DNA from: Lactococcus petauri
GTDB taxonomy: Bacteria > Bacillota > Bacilli > Lactobacillales > Streptococcaceae
DNA length: 64,000 bases
NCBI RefSeq assembly: GCF_002154895.1
Contig: NZ_MUIZ01000002.1
Span: forward strand, 62,001 to 126,000
Direction: 5' to 3'
Below are positions 1 through 9,364 of this stretch, piece after piece (the stretch's first letter is position 1; every line of letters starts with the position of its first letter). The position numbers and the translations under genes are program-made. The notes under the pieces are model-generated. The model saw only the letters and a list, made by a program, of their open reading frames with translations. It was not told the DNA's origin and did not search any database.

Positions 1-1
1 G

Positions 2-394
<393 letters not shown>

Positions 395-414
395 AAATTT
401 GGAATGGGAATAAA

Positions 415-1251
415 ATGGTTGTTATAAAAAAAGTATTAAATTCAAGCGTCGTACTTGTTGAAGATGAGAGAAATGTAGAGCTCATTTTACTGGGAAAAGG
501 AGTAGGGTTTGGTAAAAAACGAGGCGATATTATTAATAATATTGATGAGATGCAAACATTTATTCCTATCCAAAGTGAGCGTGATAAACAATTTGTCGAA
601 GTGATCTCGGAAATTCCTTACGAACTCCTTGATATAACAAAAGAAATAGTAAATGATGCAAAACTTCATTTGAATACTTCAATAAATGACTCACTTTATT
701 TCATGCTTGCAGATCATCTTTCGTTTGCAATTGAAAGGCAGAAAAACGCCTTGCACGTGAATAACCGCATTTTTTGGGAAATAAAAAGCTTTTACCCTAA
801 AGAGTTTGAGATTGGTTTGAAGGCTATTAAGCTTATTCAAAAGAGGATGCAAGTTGAGCTTGCAGAGCAAGAAGCAGCAAATATAGCTTTTCATGTTGTT
901 AATGCACAAGTAGGTAAGAATGAACAACATGATTCTATGAAAATTGCTAAAGCAGTAGGAGAAATTCTAAAAATAATTCAATATGGACGCGGAGAAAGAT
1001 TAAATGAAAATAGTATTAATTATACGAGACTTGTAATTCATGTAAAGTTTTTTGTAGAAAGATATTTTGAAGAAGAGATGTTAGACAGCGATGAAGGTGT
1101 ACTATTTTCAGAAATGTTATTAAACTACCCAGATGAAGTACAAACGGTAAACAAAGTGAATCGCTTCATGAAAAATAAATACGGTAAGGAGCTTACTGCT
1201 GAAGAACAAAATTTTCTTATTATCCATCTTACACGTTTAAAAAAAGTATAA
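415..1251 (+). CDS. licT: BglG/LicT-family transcriptional antiterminator
   Basis: A 278-aa protein. The N-terminal ~55 residues (MVVIKKVLNSSVVLV, then GKGVGFGKKRGD) are a CAT RNA-binding domain, which binds a RAT hairpin and prevents termination. Two PRD domains follow (about 70-170 and 175-278), with His residues in contexts such as ADHLSFAI and IHVKFFVERY that are phosphorylated by PTS components in this family. It lies directly after the GH1 gene, so it probably controls that beta-glucoside operon; the RAT site would be upstream, outside the window. The order enzyme-then-antiterminator is less usual than the reverse. Confidence 0.9.
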   Translation: MVVIKKVLNSSVVLVEDERNVELILLGKGVGFGKKRGDIINNIDEMQTFIPIQSERDKQFVEVISEIPYELLDITKEIVNDAKLHLNTSINDSLYFMLADHLSFAIERQKNALHVNNRIFWEIKSFYPKEFEIGLKAIKLIQKRMQVELAEQEAANIAFHVVNAQVGKNEQHDSMKIAKAVGEILKIIQYGRGERLNENSINYTRLVIHVKFFVERYFEEEMLDSDEGVLFSEMLLNYPDEVQTVNKVNRFMKNKYGKELTAEEQNFLIIHLTRLKKV

Positions 1252-1311
1252 ATTGTATTTCTTCGTAGAAAGGAATAGAGCAATTAGTACCAAAAAAAGC
1301 TTACGTACCAC

Positions 1312-1340
1312 TTGAATTGAAGAATATTTTCTGTTATACT
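1312..1340 (+). promoter_or_regulatory. rplU promoter
   Basis: TTGAAT (1312-1317), a 17-bp spacer and TATACT (1335-1340). It is placed to start a transcript that carries the L21 leader. Confidence 0.7.
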
Positions 1341-1346
1341 TATATA

Positions 1347-1460
1347 GTTGTCTTTGTGGTCTCCCATAAAGTACAACCGCACGAGGTACCGTTTAAGTAG
1401 CATTAGCTCACGGTCCAAGGCGAGTCTTACAGTCGTTTTACGGCACAAAATCTAACAAGG
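1347..1460 (+). promoter_or_regulatory. Ribosomal protein L21 leader
   Basis: The ~115-nt untranslated region between promoter and rplU contains the blocks GGTCTCCCATAAAGTACAA, GCACGAGGTACC and AGCTCACGGTCCAAGGCGAG, followed by AGTCGTTTTACGGCAC. These resemble the structured L21 leader known in Firmicutes, thought to mediate autogenous control by L21. The call rests on motif memory and position; a covariance-model search was not run. Confidence 0.7.
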
Positions 1461-1470
1461 AGGAATCACA

Positions 1471-1785
1471 ATGTCAAACTACGCAATCATCAAAACTGGT
1501 GGTAAACAAGTCAAAGTTGAAGAAGGACAAGTTATCTACGTTGAAAAACTTAACGTTGAAGCTGGTCAAACTGTAACTTTTGATGAAGTTGTTCTTGTCG
1601 GCGGTGCTACTACTAAAGTTGGTGCTCCACTCGTTTCAGGTGCAACAGTTGTCGGTGAAGTTGAAAAACATGGTAAACAAAAGAAAGTTGTTACTTTCCA
1701 ATATAAACCTAAAAAACACTCACACCGTAAACAAGGTCACCGTCAACCTTACACTAAGGTTGTTATCAAATCAATCAACGCTTAA
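1471..1785 (+). CDS. rplU: 50S ribosomal protein L21
   Basis: A 104-aa protein starting [19 protein letters not shown], with the typical basic C-terminal segment ([18 protein letters not shown]). It binds 23S rRNA in the large subunit. AAGGAGG lies upstream of the ATG. It is first in the rplU-prp-rpmA operon and the prp ATG follows after only 3 nt. Full family length. Confidence 0.98.
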   Translation: MSNYAIIKTGGKQVKVEEGQVIYVEKLNVEAGQTVTFDEVVLVGGATTKVGAPLVSGATVVGEVEKHGKQKKVVTFQYKPKKHSHRKQGHRQPYTKVVIKSINA

Positions 1786-1788
1786 GGC

Positions 1789-2133
1789 ATGATTGAAGCG
1801 GTTATCAGGACAAAGCGAGATAAAATAGTTTCCTATGAAATCTCTGGACATGCTGAATCAGGTGAATATGGTCACGATGTGGTCTGTGCAGCTGTGAGTG
1901 TGTTGTCAATTACAACAGCAAATAATCTCTATGAAATGGCAAAGATTAAACCTATTGCCAATATGGAAGATGGTTATCTTTATGTTGAAATACCTTTGAG
2001 TACTCCTGAAAGACAAGGCGAATTGGCTCAAACACTTCTCCAAGCGTTTGAAAATGCTATGCGAGAAGTATCAAATAATTACAGCCAATACATTACACTT
2101 AAAATTGAAAATGGAGGGCAATATAATGCTTGA
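1789..2133 (+). CDS. prp: Ribosomal-processing cysteine protease Prp
   Basis: A 114-aa member of the Prp (YsxB) family, always found between rplU and rpmA. Conserved His21 ([12 protein letters not shown]) and Cys33 (VVCAAVS) match the catalytic pair. In Firmicutes whose L27 has an N-terminal extension, Prp removes that extension; the rpmA product next door has one. The end overlaps rpmA by 8 nt, so translation is probably coupled. Confidence 0.95.
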   Translation: MIEAVIRTKRDKIVSYEISGHAESGEYGHDVVCAAVSVLSITTANNLYEMAKIKPIANMEDGYLYVEIPLSTPERQGELAQTLLQAFENAMREVSNNYSQYITLKIENGGQYNA

Positions 2134-2410
2134 ACTTAATCTGCAACTCTTCGCCCACAAAAAAGGTGGGGGTTCTACTTCCAATGGTCGTGACTCACAA
2201 GCTAAACGTCTTGGTGCTAAAGCATCTGACGGTGAACTTGTAAGCGGCGGTTCAATCCTTTTCCGTCAACGTGGTACACATATCCATCCAGGTGCTAACG
2301 TTGGTCGTGGTGGCGATGACACTCTCTTCGCTAAAATCGAAGGACACGTTAAATTTGAAATGAAACGTGGTAAAAAACACGTTTCAGTTTACCCAGCAGT
2401 AGCTAAATAA
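2126..2410 (+). CDS. rpmA: 50S ribosomal protein L27 with cleavable N-terminal extension
   Basis: A 94-aa protein starting [16 protein letters not shown]. The first nine residues, ending in Phe, are the extension that Prp cuts (after LQLF) to expose AHKKGGG at the peptidyl transferase centre. The ATG at 2126 follows GGAGGG inside the prp coding end. A longer in-frame version from 2048 was rejected because it would cover most of the prp 3' end and lacks a ribosome binding site. Confidence 0.97.
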   Translation: MLELNLQLFAHKKGGGSTSNGRDSQAKRLGAKASDGELVSGGSILFRQRGTHIHPGANVGRGGDDTLFAKIEGHVKFEMKRGKKHVSVYPAVAK

Positions 2411-2419
2411 TGGTAAACG

Positions 2420-2446
2420 AGTCTCTCTTCGGAGAGGCTTTTTTTA
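2420..2446 (+). terminator. Terminator after rpmA
   Basis: Stem AGTCTCTC/GAGAGGCT with a TTCG tetraloop, followed by a run of T. Confidence 0.9.
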
Positions 2447-2454
2447 TAAATATA

Positions 2455-2511
2455 AAAGAAAAGACAATGAGGAAAGCCCACTCTGGAGGGACAGATTCAT
2501 GTCTTTTCTTT
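2455..2511. repeat. 11-bp perfect inverted repeat
   Basis: AAAGAAAAGAC (2455-2465) is perfectly complementary to GTCTTTTCTTT (2501-2511), with 35 bp between. It sits between the rpmA terminator and the end of the ABC pseudogene. It may be the old terminator of that gene or a small mobile remnant; function unknown. Confidence 0.45.
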
Positions 2512-2985
2512 ACATAAATACTTGAGTTTCCTGGATTAATTTTTGTGCTTCCCTAAAATTTAGGACATCATCAAAACCATATTTTGAAAGAAAATAGACT
2601 TGGTCGCAATATTTTTCCACCTCTTCTAAGATATGGGAGGTAAGCAGAATGATTTTTGTTTTGGAAAGCTCTTTTAAGATTTGGAAAGCTTTGGCACGCT
2701 TTGGCACGCATCGCATTGTCAAGCCCATTCATCAGCTCATAGACAATGATAAGGTCTGCTTCAAGGCTTACAGTATAAATGAAAGCCAGTATTTTTTTAA
2801 TTCCGAGAGAATATTTTTTGATTGGTCTTTTAAAGAAATGTGAAGCAGAAAATAAGGGCATGTATTTTTCTGCGTTTTTTAGCTCTGTTTTTGTCAAAAC
2901 CTTAATATAATCGATCGCTCGAAGATTAGGCTCAAAAATATCAAGTGCTGCAACATAGGAAACTCTACAATGAATAATGTCTTGT
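2510..2985 (-). pseudogene. ABC transporter ATP-binding protein remnant
   Basis: Minus-strand remains of an ABC ATPase. The readable parts include YSLGIKKILAF (degraded signature region), ADLIIVYELMNGLD (Walker B and D-loop region, degraded) and IILLTSHILEEVEKYCDQV (H-loop His). The Walker A end is missing. The frame breaks at a tandem duplication of TTTGGCACGC (2690-2709, plus strand); removing one copy rejoins NAMRAKAFQILKEL in frame. The duplication is therefore one inactivating lesion, on top of N-terminal loss. No partner permease is nearby. Confidence 0.8.
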
Positions 2986-3170
2986 TTTTCTTTACACTAT
3001 ATAAGACGTGAATACATCTTACTTTTCACTAAAAATATATCTTGTAGAATAGAAAACATAAATATCTTATTATTCTAAAAAGATAGTGTTATTTTCCCTT
3101 TCTATAATTTAAGCACTTTATTTATGGTATATTTACTCTATAATTTTGAGTTGCATTGAAGGAGGAAAGA

Positions 3171-4277
3171 ATGAAAATTGGTGTAGTAAAAGACTTGAAA
3201 CAAGGGGAAGCACGTGTCGGAATGACGCCGGAAAATGTAAAATTTTTGGTAGAGGCCGGGCATACGCTATATGTTGAAAATAATGCAGGTTTTGGTGCTG
3301 GTTTTCCAAATGAGCAGTATATCGCAGCGGGGGCCAAGATAGTGGAACGTGAAGAAGCATGGGAAGCAGAAATGATGGTTCGCGTAAAAGAGCCCTTAGA
3401 GGAAGAATATCAATACCTTAAAGAGGGACAAATCATCTGGGGATTTTTACATTTACCTGCAAATAAAGCTTGTGTTGAAAAAATGATAAAAATGAAGGTG
3501 ACTGCTTTTTCGGCTGAAAATATCGCTACGGAGGGAACTTTTCCATTACTCAAACCCTTGAGTGCAATTGCGGGACGACGTGCCGTTAATATTGGACAAT
3601 ATTATCTGGAAAAACAACACGGGGGACAAGGAATTCTACTTCCAGGCATTCCCGAAAGTGGTATCGAGGCAGGACATATCGTTATATTTGGTGGTGGTAC
3701 TGCAGCTGAAAATGCAGCAGATATTGCTTTGAGTATTGGTTGTTCCGTCCTTATTTTAGAGCTGAGTGATACACGTATTCAAGAGCTGGAAACGCGTTAT
3801 GCGGGTAAAAAGCTGCAGGTCGTCAAGTCAACAACCGAAGCACTTGAAGAGCACATAAAAAAAGCAGACGTTTTTATTTCAACAATTCTGATTCCTGGGG
3901 CTAAACCACCAAAGCTTGTGAAAGAGTATATGGTCAAATCAATGAAACCAGGTGCTGTGATTGTTGATATCGCTATTGATCAAGGAGGGACGGTTGAAAC
4001 TATTGATCACGCAACGAATCATGCAGAACCGGTATTTACAAGACACAATGTCATTCATTATGCAGTGCCAAATATGCCAGGGGCGACACCCCGTACTTCA
4101 ACTCTGGTAATGTCTAAAGGTAATATAGAATACTTGAAGCAGATTGCCGACAATGGTTTAGAAAAAGCACTTAATCTTAGTGAATCGCTTCGCTCTGGTA
4201 TGAGTGTCTATAAAGGAAAAATAGTGTCGCCTGCGTTGGCTGATTCGATTGGGCTTCCTTATACAAAAATTAAGTAA
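3171..4277 (+). CDS. ald: Alanine dehydrogenase
   Basis: A 368-aa protein starting MKIGVVKDLKQGEARVGMTP, the N-terminal catalytic domain of the Ald/PntA family. A Rossmann segment (IVIFGGGTAAENAADIAL, about 170-190) binds NAD+. It interconverts L-alanine and pyruvate plus ammonia in the cytosol. The start at 3171 follows GGAGGAAAG; the in-frame ATG 15 bp upstream overlaps this site and was not used. The glycine loop is GGGTAA rather than the commoner GGGVVG, a small deviation. Monocistronic, with its own terminator. Confidence 0.93.
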   Translation: MKIGVVKDLKQGEARVGMTPENVKFLVEAGHTLYVENNAGFGAGFPNEQYIAAGAKIVEREEAWEAEMMVRVKEPLEEEYQYLKEGQIIWGFLHLPANKACVEKMIKMKVTAFSAENIATEGTFPLLKPLSAIAGRRAVNIGQYYLEKQHGGQGILLPGIPESGIEAGHIVIFGGGTAAENAADIALSIGCSVLILELSDTRIQELETRYAGKKLQVVKSTTEALEEHIKKADVFISTILIPGAKPPKLVKEYMVKSMKPGAVIVDIAIDQGGTVETIDHATNHAEPVFTRHNVIHYAVPNMPGATPRTSTLVMSKGNIEYLKQIADNGLEKALNLSESLRSGMSVYKGKIVSPALADSIGLPYTKIK

Positions 4278-4308
4278 AGATTATTGGGGCTTCCCAATGA
4301 TCTTTTTG
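4277..4308 (+). terminator. Terminator after ald
   Basis: Stem AAGATTATTGGG/CCCAATGATCTT with a GCTT loop and a T tract. Confidence 0.9.
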
Positions 4309-4396
4309 CTTGCATGAAAGGTATGGAAGCGTATAAACCTTGAAATATGGTATAATGAGACAAAGATTATAAATAAAAGAACAGGAAGGTATTTGT

Positions 4397-5356
4397 TTGG
4401 CTAGACATTCCGTAGAATTTAAGTTGGAAAATCCAGAAGATGCAGTTTTACTTTTTGGTTCACAGGATAAAAATGCACAGTTGATTGAATCTCAACTTGC
4501 TGTTGATATAAACTATCGCGGGGAGCGCGTACAGATTTTTGCTGATAATGAAGTAGCGCCTGAGCAAGCACGTAAAGTTTTACAGGCTCTTTTAGTTTTG
4601 ATTTCTCGTGGTTTACCTGTCCATAGCTCTGATGCGATGATTGCAGTTAAAATGGTGCTTGAAGATAATATCGAAAATTTCATTACACTTTATGAAATCG
4701 AGCTCACTAAAGATGCTGTTGGTACACCAATTCGGTTAAAAAATGTGGGGCAGAAGCTCTATGTAGACAGTGTGAAGCAGCATGATGTCGTCTTCGGCAT
4801 TGGTCCTGCGGGGACCGGGAAAACCTTTTTGGCTGTCGTTATGGCAGTCCAAGCATTGCGTAATGGTCAGGTGAAACGCATTATTTTGACACGTCCGGCT
4901 GTAGAGGCTGGTGAAAATCTGGGGTTCTTACCGGGAGATTTGCAAGAAAAAGTAGATCCTTATCTGCGCCCTGTTTATGATGCACTCTTCCAGATTTTAG
5001 GAAAAAATGCAACGGAACGTATGATGGAGCGTGGGATCATTGAAATTGCACCTTTAGCTTACATGCGTGGACGTACTTTAGATGATGCCTTTGTTATCTT
5101 GGATGAAGCGCAAAACACAACAACGATGCAAATGAAAATGTTCCTGACACGTTTGGGCTTCAACTCAAAAATGATTGTCAATGGTGATATTTCACAGATT
5201 GATTTGCCGGCTAAGGCTAAATCTGGTTTGATTGACGCAAAAGAAAAACTTTCTGGTTTAAATAGTATTGATTTTGTCTACTTTACAGCTAAGGACGTCG
5301 TTCGTCATCCTGTTGTAGCTCAAATTATTAATGCTTACGAGAAAAAAGGAGAGTGA
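4397..5356 (+). CDS. phoH: PhoH-like ATPase
   Basis: A 319-aa PhoH family protein. Walker A is GPAGTGKT (about 137-144) and Walker B is FVILDEAQN (about 233-241). PhoH proteins are cytosolic P-loop ATPases linked to RNA metabolism and commonly precede ybeY, as here. The start is TTG (TTG-GCT-AGA) after AGGAAGG; an extended -10 (TGGTATAAT, near 4348-4356) lies 40 bp upstream. First gene of a run phoH-NUDIX-ybeY-dgkA. Confidence 0.93.
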   Translation: MARHSVEFKLENPEDAVLLFGSQDKNAQLIESQLAVDINYRGERVQIFADNEVAPEQARKVLQALLVLISRGLPVHSSDAMIAVKMVLEDNIENFITLYEIELTKDAVGTPIRLKNVGQKLYVDSVKQHDVVFGIGPAGTGKTFLAVVMAVQALRNGQVKRIILTRPAVEAGENLGFLPGDLQEKVDPYLRPVYDALFQILGKNATERMMERGIIEIAPLAYMRGRTLDDAFVILDEAQNTTTMQMKMFLTRLGFNSKMIVNGDISQIDLPAKAKSGLIDAKEKLSGLNSIDFVYFTAKDVVRHPVVAQIINAYEKKGE

Positions 5357-5357
5357 G

Positions 5358-5831
5358 ATGTCTGAAGGTTATGTTCTCGACTTACGTAAAATATTGGGCC
5401 CGCGCCCACTTGTTGTTGCATGTGCTAGCATAATTATCTATAATGAAGATGGAATCTTGCTTCAGAAACGTAAGGATACAGGGTGTTGGTCTTATCATGG
5501 GGGTTCAATCGAACCTGGAGAAACAGCAGAAGAAGCTGCGAGCAGAGAGCTTTTTGAAGAGATAGGTTTGACTGTAGGAAACATGGAGCTATTTACCGTA
5601 TGTTCTGGAGAGGAACAGCATTTTTGCTATCCAAATGGTGATGAAGTTCATATTGTAGATACTGTTTATGTCAGCAATGATTTTTCAGGTCAAATGGTTT
5701 TTGAAGAAAGCGAAGTTCTGGATGCACAATGGTTTGCATTTGACCAATTGCCAGCAAATATTATGCCTTCAACAAGAACACCGCTCTTAGATTTTGCGAA
5801 AAAAATGAGAGAGAACATCGAAAATATATAA
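5358..5831 (+). CDS. NUDIX hydrolase
   Basis: A 157-aa NUDIX protein. The Nudix box is visible as GGSIEPGETAEEAASRELFEEIG (split: GGSIEPGE, then RELFEEIG, about 49-71), which binds the metal and cleaves nucleoside diphosphate-X substrates. Its specific substrate cannot be read from sequence. The ATG at 5358 lies just after the phoH stop, with GGAGAG in the phoH end. It is inserted between phoH and ybeY, which are usually adjacent. Confidence 0.9.
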   Translation: MSEGYVLDLRKILGPRPLVVACASIIIYNEDGILLQKRKDTGCWSYHGGSIEPGETAEEAASRELFEEIGLTVGNMELFTVCSGEEQHFCYPNGDEVHIVDTVYVSNDFSGQMVFEESEVLDAQWFAFDQLPANIMPSTRTPLLDFAKKMRENIENI

Positions 5832-5840
5832 GGAAAAAGA

Positions 5841-6329
5841 ATGTATATAGAATTAGTTGATGAAACAGGAAAAGTTTCAAAAGAAATTATTGAGCAAACT
5901 GAAAAGTTATTAAGCTTTGCTGCAGATTATATAAAGCTTGCCGACTCAAAAGAAATGTCTGTTACTTTCGTTGATAATGCGCGCTCACAAGAAATTAATC
6001 TGGAATATAGAGAGAAAGATGCACCGACGGATGTTATTTCGCTTGAATATAAGCCTGATGAAGATGAGTTTTTCTTTGATGAAGATATGGATATTCCAGA
6101 AGAGTTGATGGATGAGCTTGATCCTTTTATTGGTGAGCTCTTTATCTCAATCGATAAAGCTGCCGAGCAAGCAGCAGATTATGGGCATTCCCTTGAACGT
6201 GAATATGGCTGGTTAGCTGTTCATGGCTTCTTACATATTAATGGTTACGATCATTATTCTCCAGAAGAAGAAGCAGAAATGTTCGGACTTCAGGAGGAGA
6301 TTTTGACTGCTTATGGACTTAAAAGATAA
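5841..6329 (+). CDS. ybeY: Endoribonuclease YbeY (rRNA maturation factor)
   Basis: A 162-aa protein with the YbeY zinc motif [11 protein letters not shown] (about 133-143), three His that bind the metal. It takes part in 16S rRNA 3' end maturation and ribosome quality control. The 3' end overlaps dgkA by 17 nt, so the two are translationally coupled. Confidence 0.96.
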   Translation: MYIELVDETGKVSKEIIEQTEKLLSFAADYIKLADSKEMSVTFVDNARSQEINLEYREKDAPTDVISLEYKPDEDEFFFDEDMDIPEELMDELDPFIGELFISIDKAAEQAADYGHSLEREYGWLAVHGFLHINGYDHYSPEEEAEMFGLQEEILTAYGLKR

Positions 6330-6774
6330 CGAAAAAGATGTAAAAATTTTCAATAAGGAAGACTTTGCGGACGGTGAAGTCCCAGAGAATACCCAGCGTA
6401 AACGTTGGAAAAATACGAATGTTATTTCCAGCATGGAGTTCGCAATTACGGGTATCTGGACAGCTTTTAAAGAAGAAAGAAATATGCGCAAGCATACGCT
6501 TTCTGGTGTGTTGGCTTTGATCCTAGGTGTTGTTTTGCAAATTCAAGAATTTGAGTGGCTTTTCCTTTTTCTTGCCATCTTTTTAGTCTTTATGGCAGAG
6601 CTCTTCAATTCGGCTATTGAGAATGTGGTTGATTTGGCTGCTGATTACCAGTTTCATTTGCGCGCCAAAAGAGCCAAAGATATGGCTGCAGGAGCTGTTT
6701 TAGTCATTTCTGGTTTTGCCGTGATTGTTGCTGCGTTTATCTTCTTACCTAAAATTTGGCATCTTTTCTTTTAA
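6313..6774 (+). CDS. dgkA: Undecaprenol/diacylglycerol kinase
   Basis: A 153-aa membrane kinase. After a ~35-residue hydrophilic N-terminus come three transmembrane segments (about 65-82, 84-105, 128-150). The family motif [14 protein letters not shown] (about 97-110) includes the catalytic Glu and metal-binding residues. In Gram-positives this enzyme mainly phosphorylates undecaprenol for cell wall lipid carrier recycling. The gene overlaps ybeY. The era gene that often follows in streptococci is absent; convergent comFC comes next. Confidence 0.93.
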   Translation: MDLKDNEKDVKIFNKEDFADGEVPENTQRKRWKNTNVISSMEFAITGIWTAFKEERNMRKHTLSGVLALILGVVLQIQEFEWLFLFLAIFLVFMAELFNSAIENVVDLAADYQFHLRAKRAKDMAAGAVLVISGFAVIVAAFIFLPKIWHLFF

Positions 6775-6776
6775 AC

Positions 6777-7421
6777 TCAACGGCATAAGGAAAAGGTTTT
6801 GATTTCCTGAGCCCCTCCTTGTTTTAAGACAGCTATAGCATGTTGGAGCGTTCGACCGGTAGTATAAACGTCATCCACCAGTAAAATTTTATCTGGCACT
6901 TTTACCTTTGCTTTTAAAGTAAAGGTATTTTTGTTTTTAAGACGTTCATTTCTGGTACGTGTATTTTGTGCAGGACCTTCTTCTTTTTCCAGAAGAGAAC
7001 TGAAAGGAAGTTGCTGCAGGAGCGCAGCGACCTGATTGAAACCTCTCTCTTGAAAGCGTTGCTTACTCACGGGGATTGGAACAATCGTATATCCTTTTTC
7101 TATTTGAAAATATTTGTGAAAAACATGATGTAGGCGATAATCTCCCAAAAATTTGTAACGACTAAAGAATTCTTCCATGGCTGTATTATAGGTAAAGACA
7201 GCTTGATGATTTACAATAATGCCCTCCTTTTCCCAAATCTTGCAGTCAGAGCAGACGTCCTTTATGTCTGGCTTATAACAGCGGCTACAATAAGGTGGAG
7301 TAATTAGTTGAAACTTATTGTGACAGGTTGTACAAAGCCCGGGAGAAGAGTCTTTTAAGAGAAAAAGTTGATGGAAAGTGGCTTCAATAGTGTATTCAGT
7401 ATGGCAAAGCAAACAAATCAT
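6777..7421 (-). CDS. comFC: Competence protein ComFC, phosphoribosyltransferase-like
   Basis: A 214-aa protein. The N-terminus has two CxxC pairs (CLLC at 3-6, CTTC, then CSRC and CSDC), consistent with zinc binding. The C-terminus has the PRTase signature ILLVDDVYTTGRTL. ComFC works with the ComFA helicase in uptake of transforming DNA. It overlaps comFA by 4 nt, so translation is coupled. Convergent with dgkA. Confidence 0.95.
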   Translation of the reverse strand: MICLLCHTEYTIEATFHQLFLLKDSSPGLCTTCHNKFQLITPPYCSRCYKPDIKDVCSDCKIWEKEGIIVNHQAVFTYNTAMEEFFSRYKFLGDYRLHHVFHKYFQIEKGYTIVPIPVSKQRFQERGFNQVAALLQQLPFSSLLEKEEGPAQNTRTRNERLKNKNTFTLKAKVKVPDKILLVDDVYTTGRTLQHAIAVLKQGGAQEIKTFSLCR

Positions 7422-8707
7422 TGGAAACCTCCTGCCTTATTCATATTTCTGATATTTTTATAAGCTTCCAACATCGCTGTTGTTTTTCCTAAATGAAAGA
7501 AAAACACTTTGCCATCAGGTCTTTCAGTACTTCGTCCTACTCGTCCGGCAATTTGGATGAGGCTTGATCTTGTGAAATTATGGTGATGACTTTGAAATAC
7601 AAAAACGTCAACCTTAGGAAAAGTTACACCACGTTCTAAAATAGTCGTTGAGACAAGGATAGAAATATTGCCCTGACGAAAACGTTCCACAGCCTCTAAG
7701 CGTTCAAGACTCGTTGAAGCAACAAAGGCAATTTCTTCATGAGGAAAACTACTCTGTAAGTCTTGGCTCAGTTTTTCTCCCAGTCTTATTTCAGGGACAA
7801 AGATAAGTAATGGGAAACCAGATTCGCGTTGTTTTTTGACCATTTTGTAAAACTTGCTCTGCCAAAAAAATTGCGGGAGTACCAATGGAAAACCATGAAA
7901 ACGTCGGGGAAGTTGTAACTTTTCGATTTGCCCCAACTTGACTTGTTTTTCCAAATTATTGGTGGTTGTTGCAGTAAGATAAATCAAGCTTGAAGAAGGT
8001 TTACGAGCTTGAGTCAGTGCAAAAGAGAGCATGTCATTATCTGGAAATGGAAAAGCATCAACCTCATCAAGAATGACTAAGTCAAAGGCATGACGAAAAC
8101 GCATAAGCTGATGTGTCGTCGCAATTACGAGTGGCGAGCGGCTGTATTTCTCACTTTTTCCGTGTAAAAGCGAGATGGGACAAGAAAAATCTCGCTTTAA
8201 GCGATAGTAGAGTTCTAGACAGACATCAATACGAGGACTAGTTAAACCTACAGCTTTTCCTTTTTTAAGGGTGTTATCAATCATCTGATAAATCATTTCA
8301 GTTTTTCCTGCACCCGTGACAGCCTGCACCAGCACCGTTTTTTGTTGCTGATGTAATTTGACTAGAGTATCAGATATATATTGCTGAGGGGCTGTGAGTT
8401 TTCCCTGCCAGTTTAGAAAAGAAGCTGCTAAAAAATCCTCCTGAGGAAGGTGATAAAGTTTTTCATCCGAGCGAACACGTCCCATCTGAATACAATAGGG
8501 ACAATAATAAGCACCAACGGGGAGTAAGACCTCTTTTTTCTTACTTTTTTTACCGCAGCGATTGCACATAATCACTGTTTTTGAAATATCGTGCATACTA
8601 TCAAAAAGTGTTGCTTTGTCTGGGATTTTCGACAACTCTTTTTGTAAAAGGAGTCTACCATATAATTCATTCATACCTTTAAGACGAAAAAAGTCGCATG
8701 TTTTCAC
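7418..8707 (-). CDS. comFA: Competence helicase ComFA
   Basis: A 429-aa DEAD-box-like helicase that pulls single-stranded DNA into the cell. A four-Cys zinc finger (Cys48, 51, 69, 72: CNRC and CPYC) is followed by Walker A AVTGAGKT (129-136), Walker B LDEVDAF and helicase motif VI IQIAGRVGRS. The chosen start is GTG at 8707; an ATG at 8674 is possible. No clear ComX box (TACGAATA-type) was found; TCATAAATA about 30 bp upstream is only a weak match. The upstream region lies inside the divergent yigZ. Confidence 0.94.
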   Translation of the reverse strand: MKTCDFFRLKGMNELYGRLLLQKELSKIPDKATLFDSMHDISKTVIMCNRCGKKSKKKEVLLPVGAYYCPYCIQMGRVRSDEKLYHLPQEDFLAASFLNWQGKLTAPQQYISDTLVKLHQQQKTVLVQAVTGAGKTEMIYQMIDNTLKKGKAVGLTSPRIDVCLELYYRLKRDFSCPISLLHGKSEKYSRSPLVIATTHQLMRFRHAFDLVILDEVDAFPFPDNDMLSFALTQARKPSSSLIYLTATTTNNLEKQVKLGQIEKLQLPRRFHGFPLVLPQFFWQSKFYKMVKKQRESGFPLLIFVPEIRLGEKLSQDLQSSFPHEEIAFVASTSLERLEAVERFRQGNISILVSTTILERGVTFPKVDVFVFQSHHHNFTRSSLIQIAGRVGRSTERPDGKVFFFHLGKTTAMLEAYKNIRNMNKAGGFQ

Positions 8708-8728
8708 TATTTTTGATAAAATTTATTT

Positions 8729-9352
8729 ATGACAATTACCATAAAAGAGGATTTCATTGCAGAAGAAGAAATCAAAAAATCGCGCTTCATTTGCCATTTG
8801 AAGCGCGTTTATACTGAGGAAGAAGCACGAGCTTTTATTTCTGAAATAAAAAAAGAGCATCATAAGGCGAATCATAATTGTTCCGCCTTTACTTTAGGCG
8901 ACCGTCAGGAGATCCAGCGTTCAAGTGATGATGGCGAACCTTCTGGTACAGCTGGTGTACCTATGTTGGAAATTCTTAAGAAAAGAGAAATTACCAACGT
9001 TTGTGCAGTTGTGACTCGATATTTTGGGGGAATTAAACTCGGTGCTGGTGGTTTAATCCGTGCATATGCGGGGAGTGTTGGCCATGCTCTAGATCAAGTT
9101 GGTTTGGTCAAATTTGTCACACAGGAGCAATTAATCTTGACTCTTGATTATGGGAATTATGACGGTCTACAGCGCTTTTTAAGTTCCCAAGGCTTAGTCA
9201 TCTCAGAGAGTGAATTTCTCTCCGATGTTACGGTCAAGCTCTTTGTTGACTTGGATAAGACAGAGCAACTTTTGGACAATTTGGTTGAACAGTTCAGTGG
9301 AAAAATTTCCGCGGCAAAAGGGGACAAGCAACTGGTGGAAGTTGATATTTAG
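8729..9352 (+). CDS. YigZ/IMPACT family protein
   Basis: A 207-aa member of the UPF0029 (YigZ/YvyE) family. Typical N-terminal signature IKKSRFICHLKRV, then DDGEPSGTAGVPML and TRYFGGIKLGAGGLIRAY. The role is not firmly established; the fold suggests RNA/ribosome or peptide-related functions. There is no ribosome binding site: TGATAAAAT (-10 at 8717-8722, extended by TG) ends 6 nt before the ATG, so the mRNA may be leaderless. Only 21 bp separate it from divergent comFA. Confidence 0.92.
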   Translation: MTITIKEDFIAEEEIKKSRFICHLKRVYTEEEARAFISEIKKEHHKANHNCSAFTLGDRQEIQRSSDDGEPSGTAGVPMLEILKKREITNVCAVVTRYFGGIKLGAGGLIRAYAGSVGHALDQVGLVKFVTQEQLILTLDYGNYDGLQRFLSSQGLVISESEFLSDVTVKLFVDLDKTEQLLDNLVEQFSGKISAAKGDKQLVEVDI

Positions 9353-9364
9353 AAAAAGGGATTT

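Noticed and set aside
2048-2410. Longer reading frame for L27 starting at 2048
   Set aside because: It would cover most of the prp 3' end and has no ribosome binding site; the ATG at 2126 follows GGAGGG and gives the known Prp-cleavable N-terminus.
2990-3170. AT-rich region before ald with repeated TATCTT and TATAAT-like words
   Set aside because: Several -10-like words (3103-3108, 3139-3144) but no convincing -35 pairing or structured element; nothing else seen in it.
8700-8760. ComX box for comFA
   Set aside because: Only a weak match (TCATAAATA) is present, so no regulatory feature was called.
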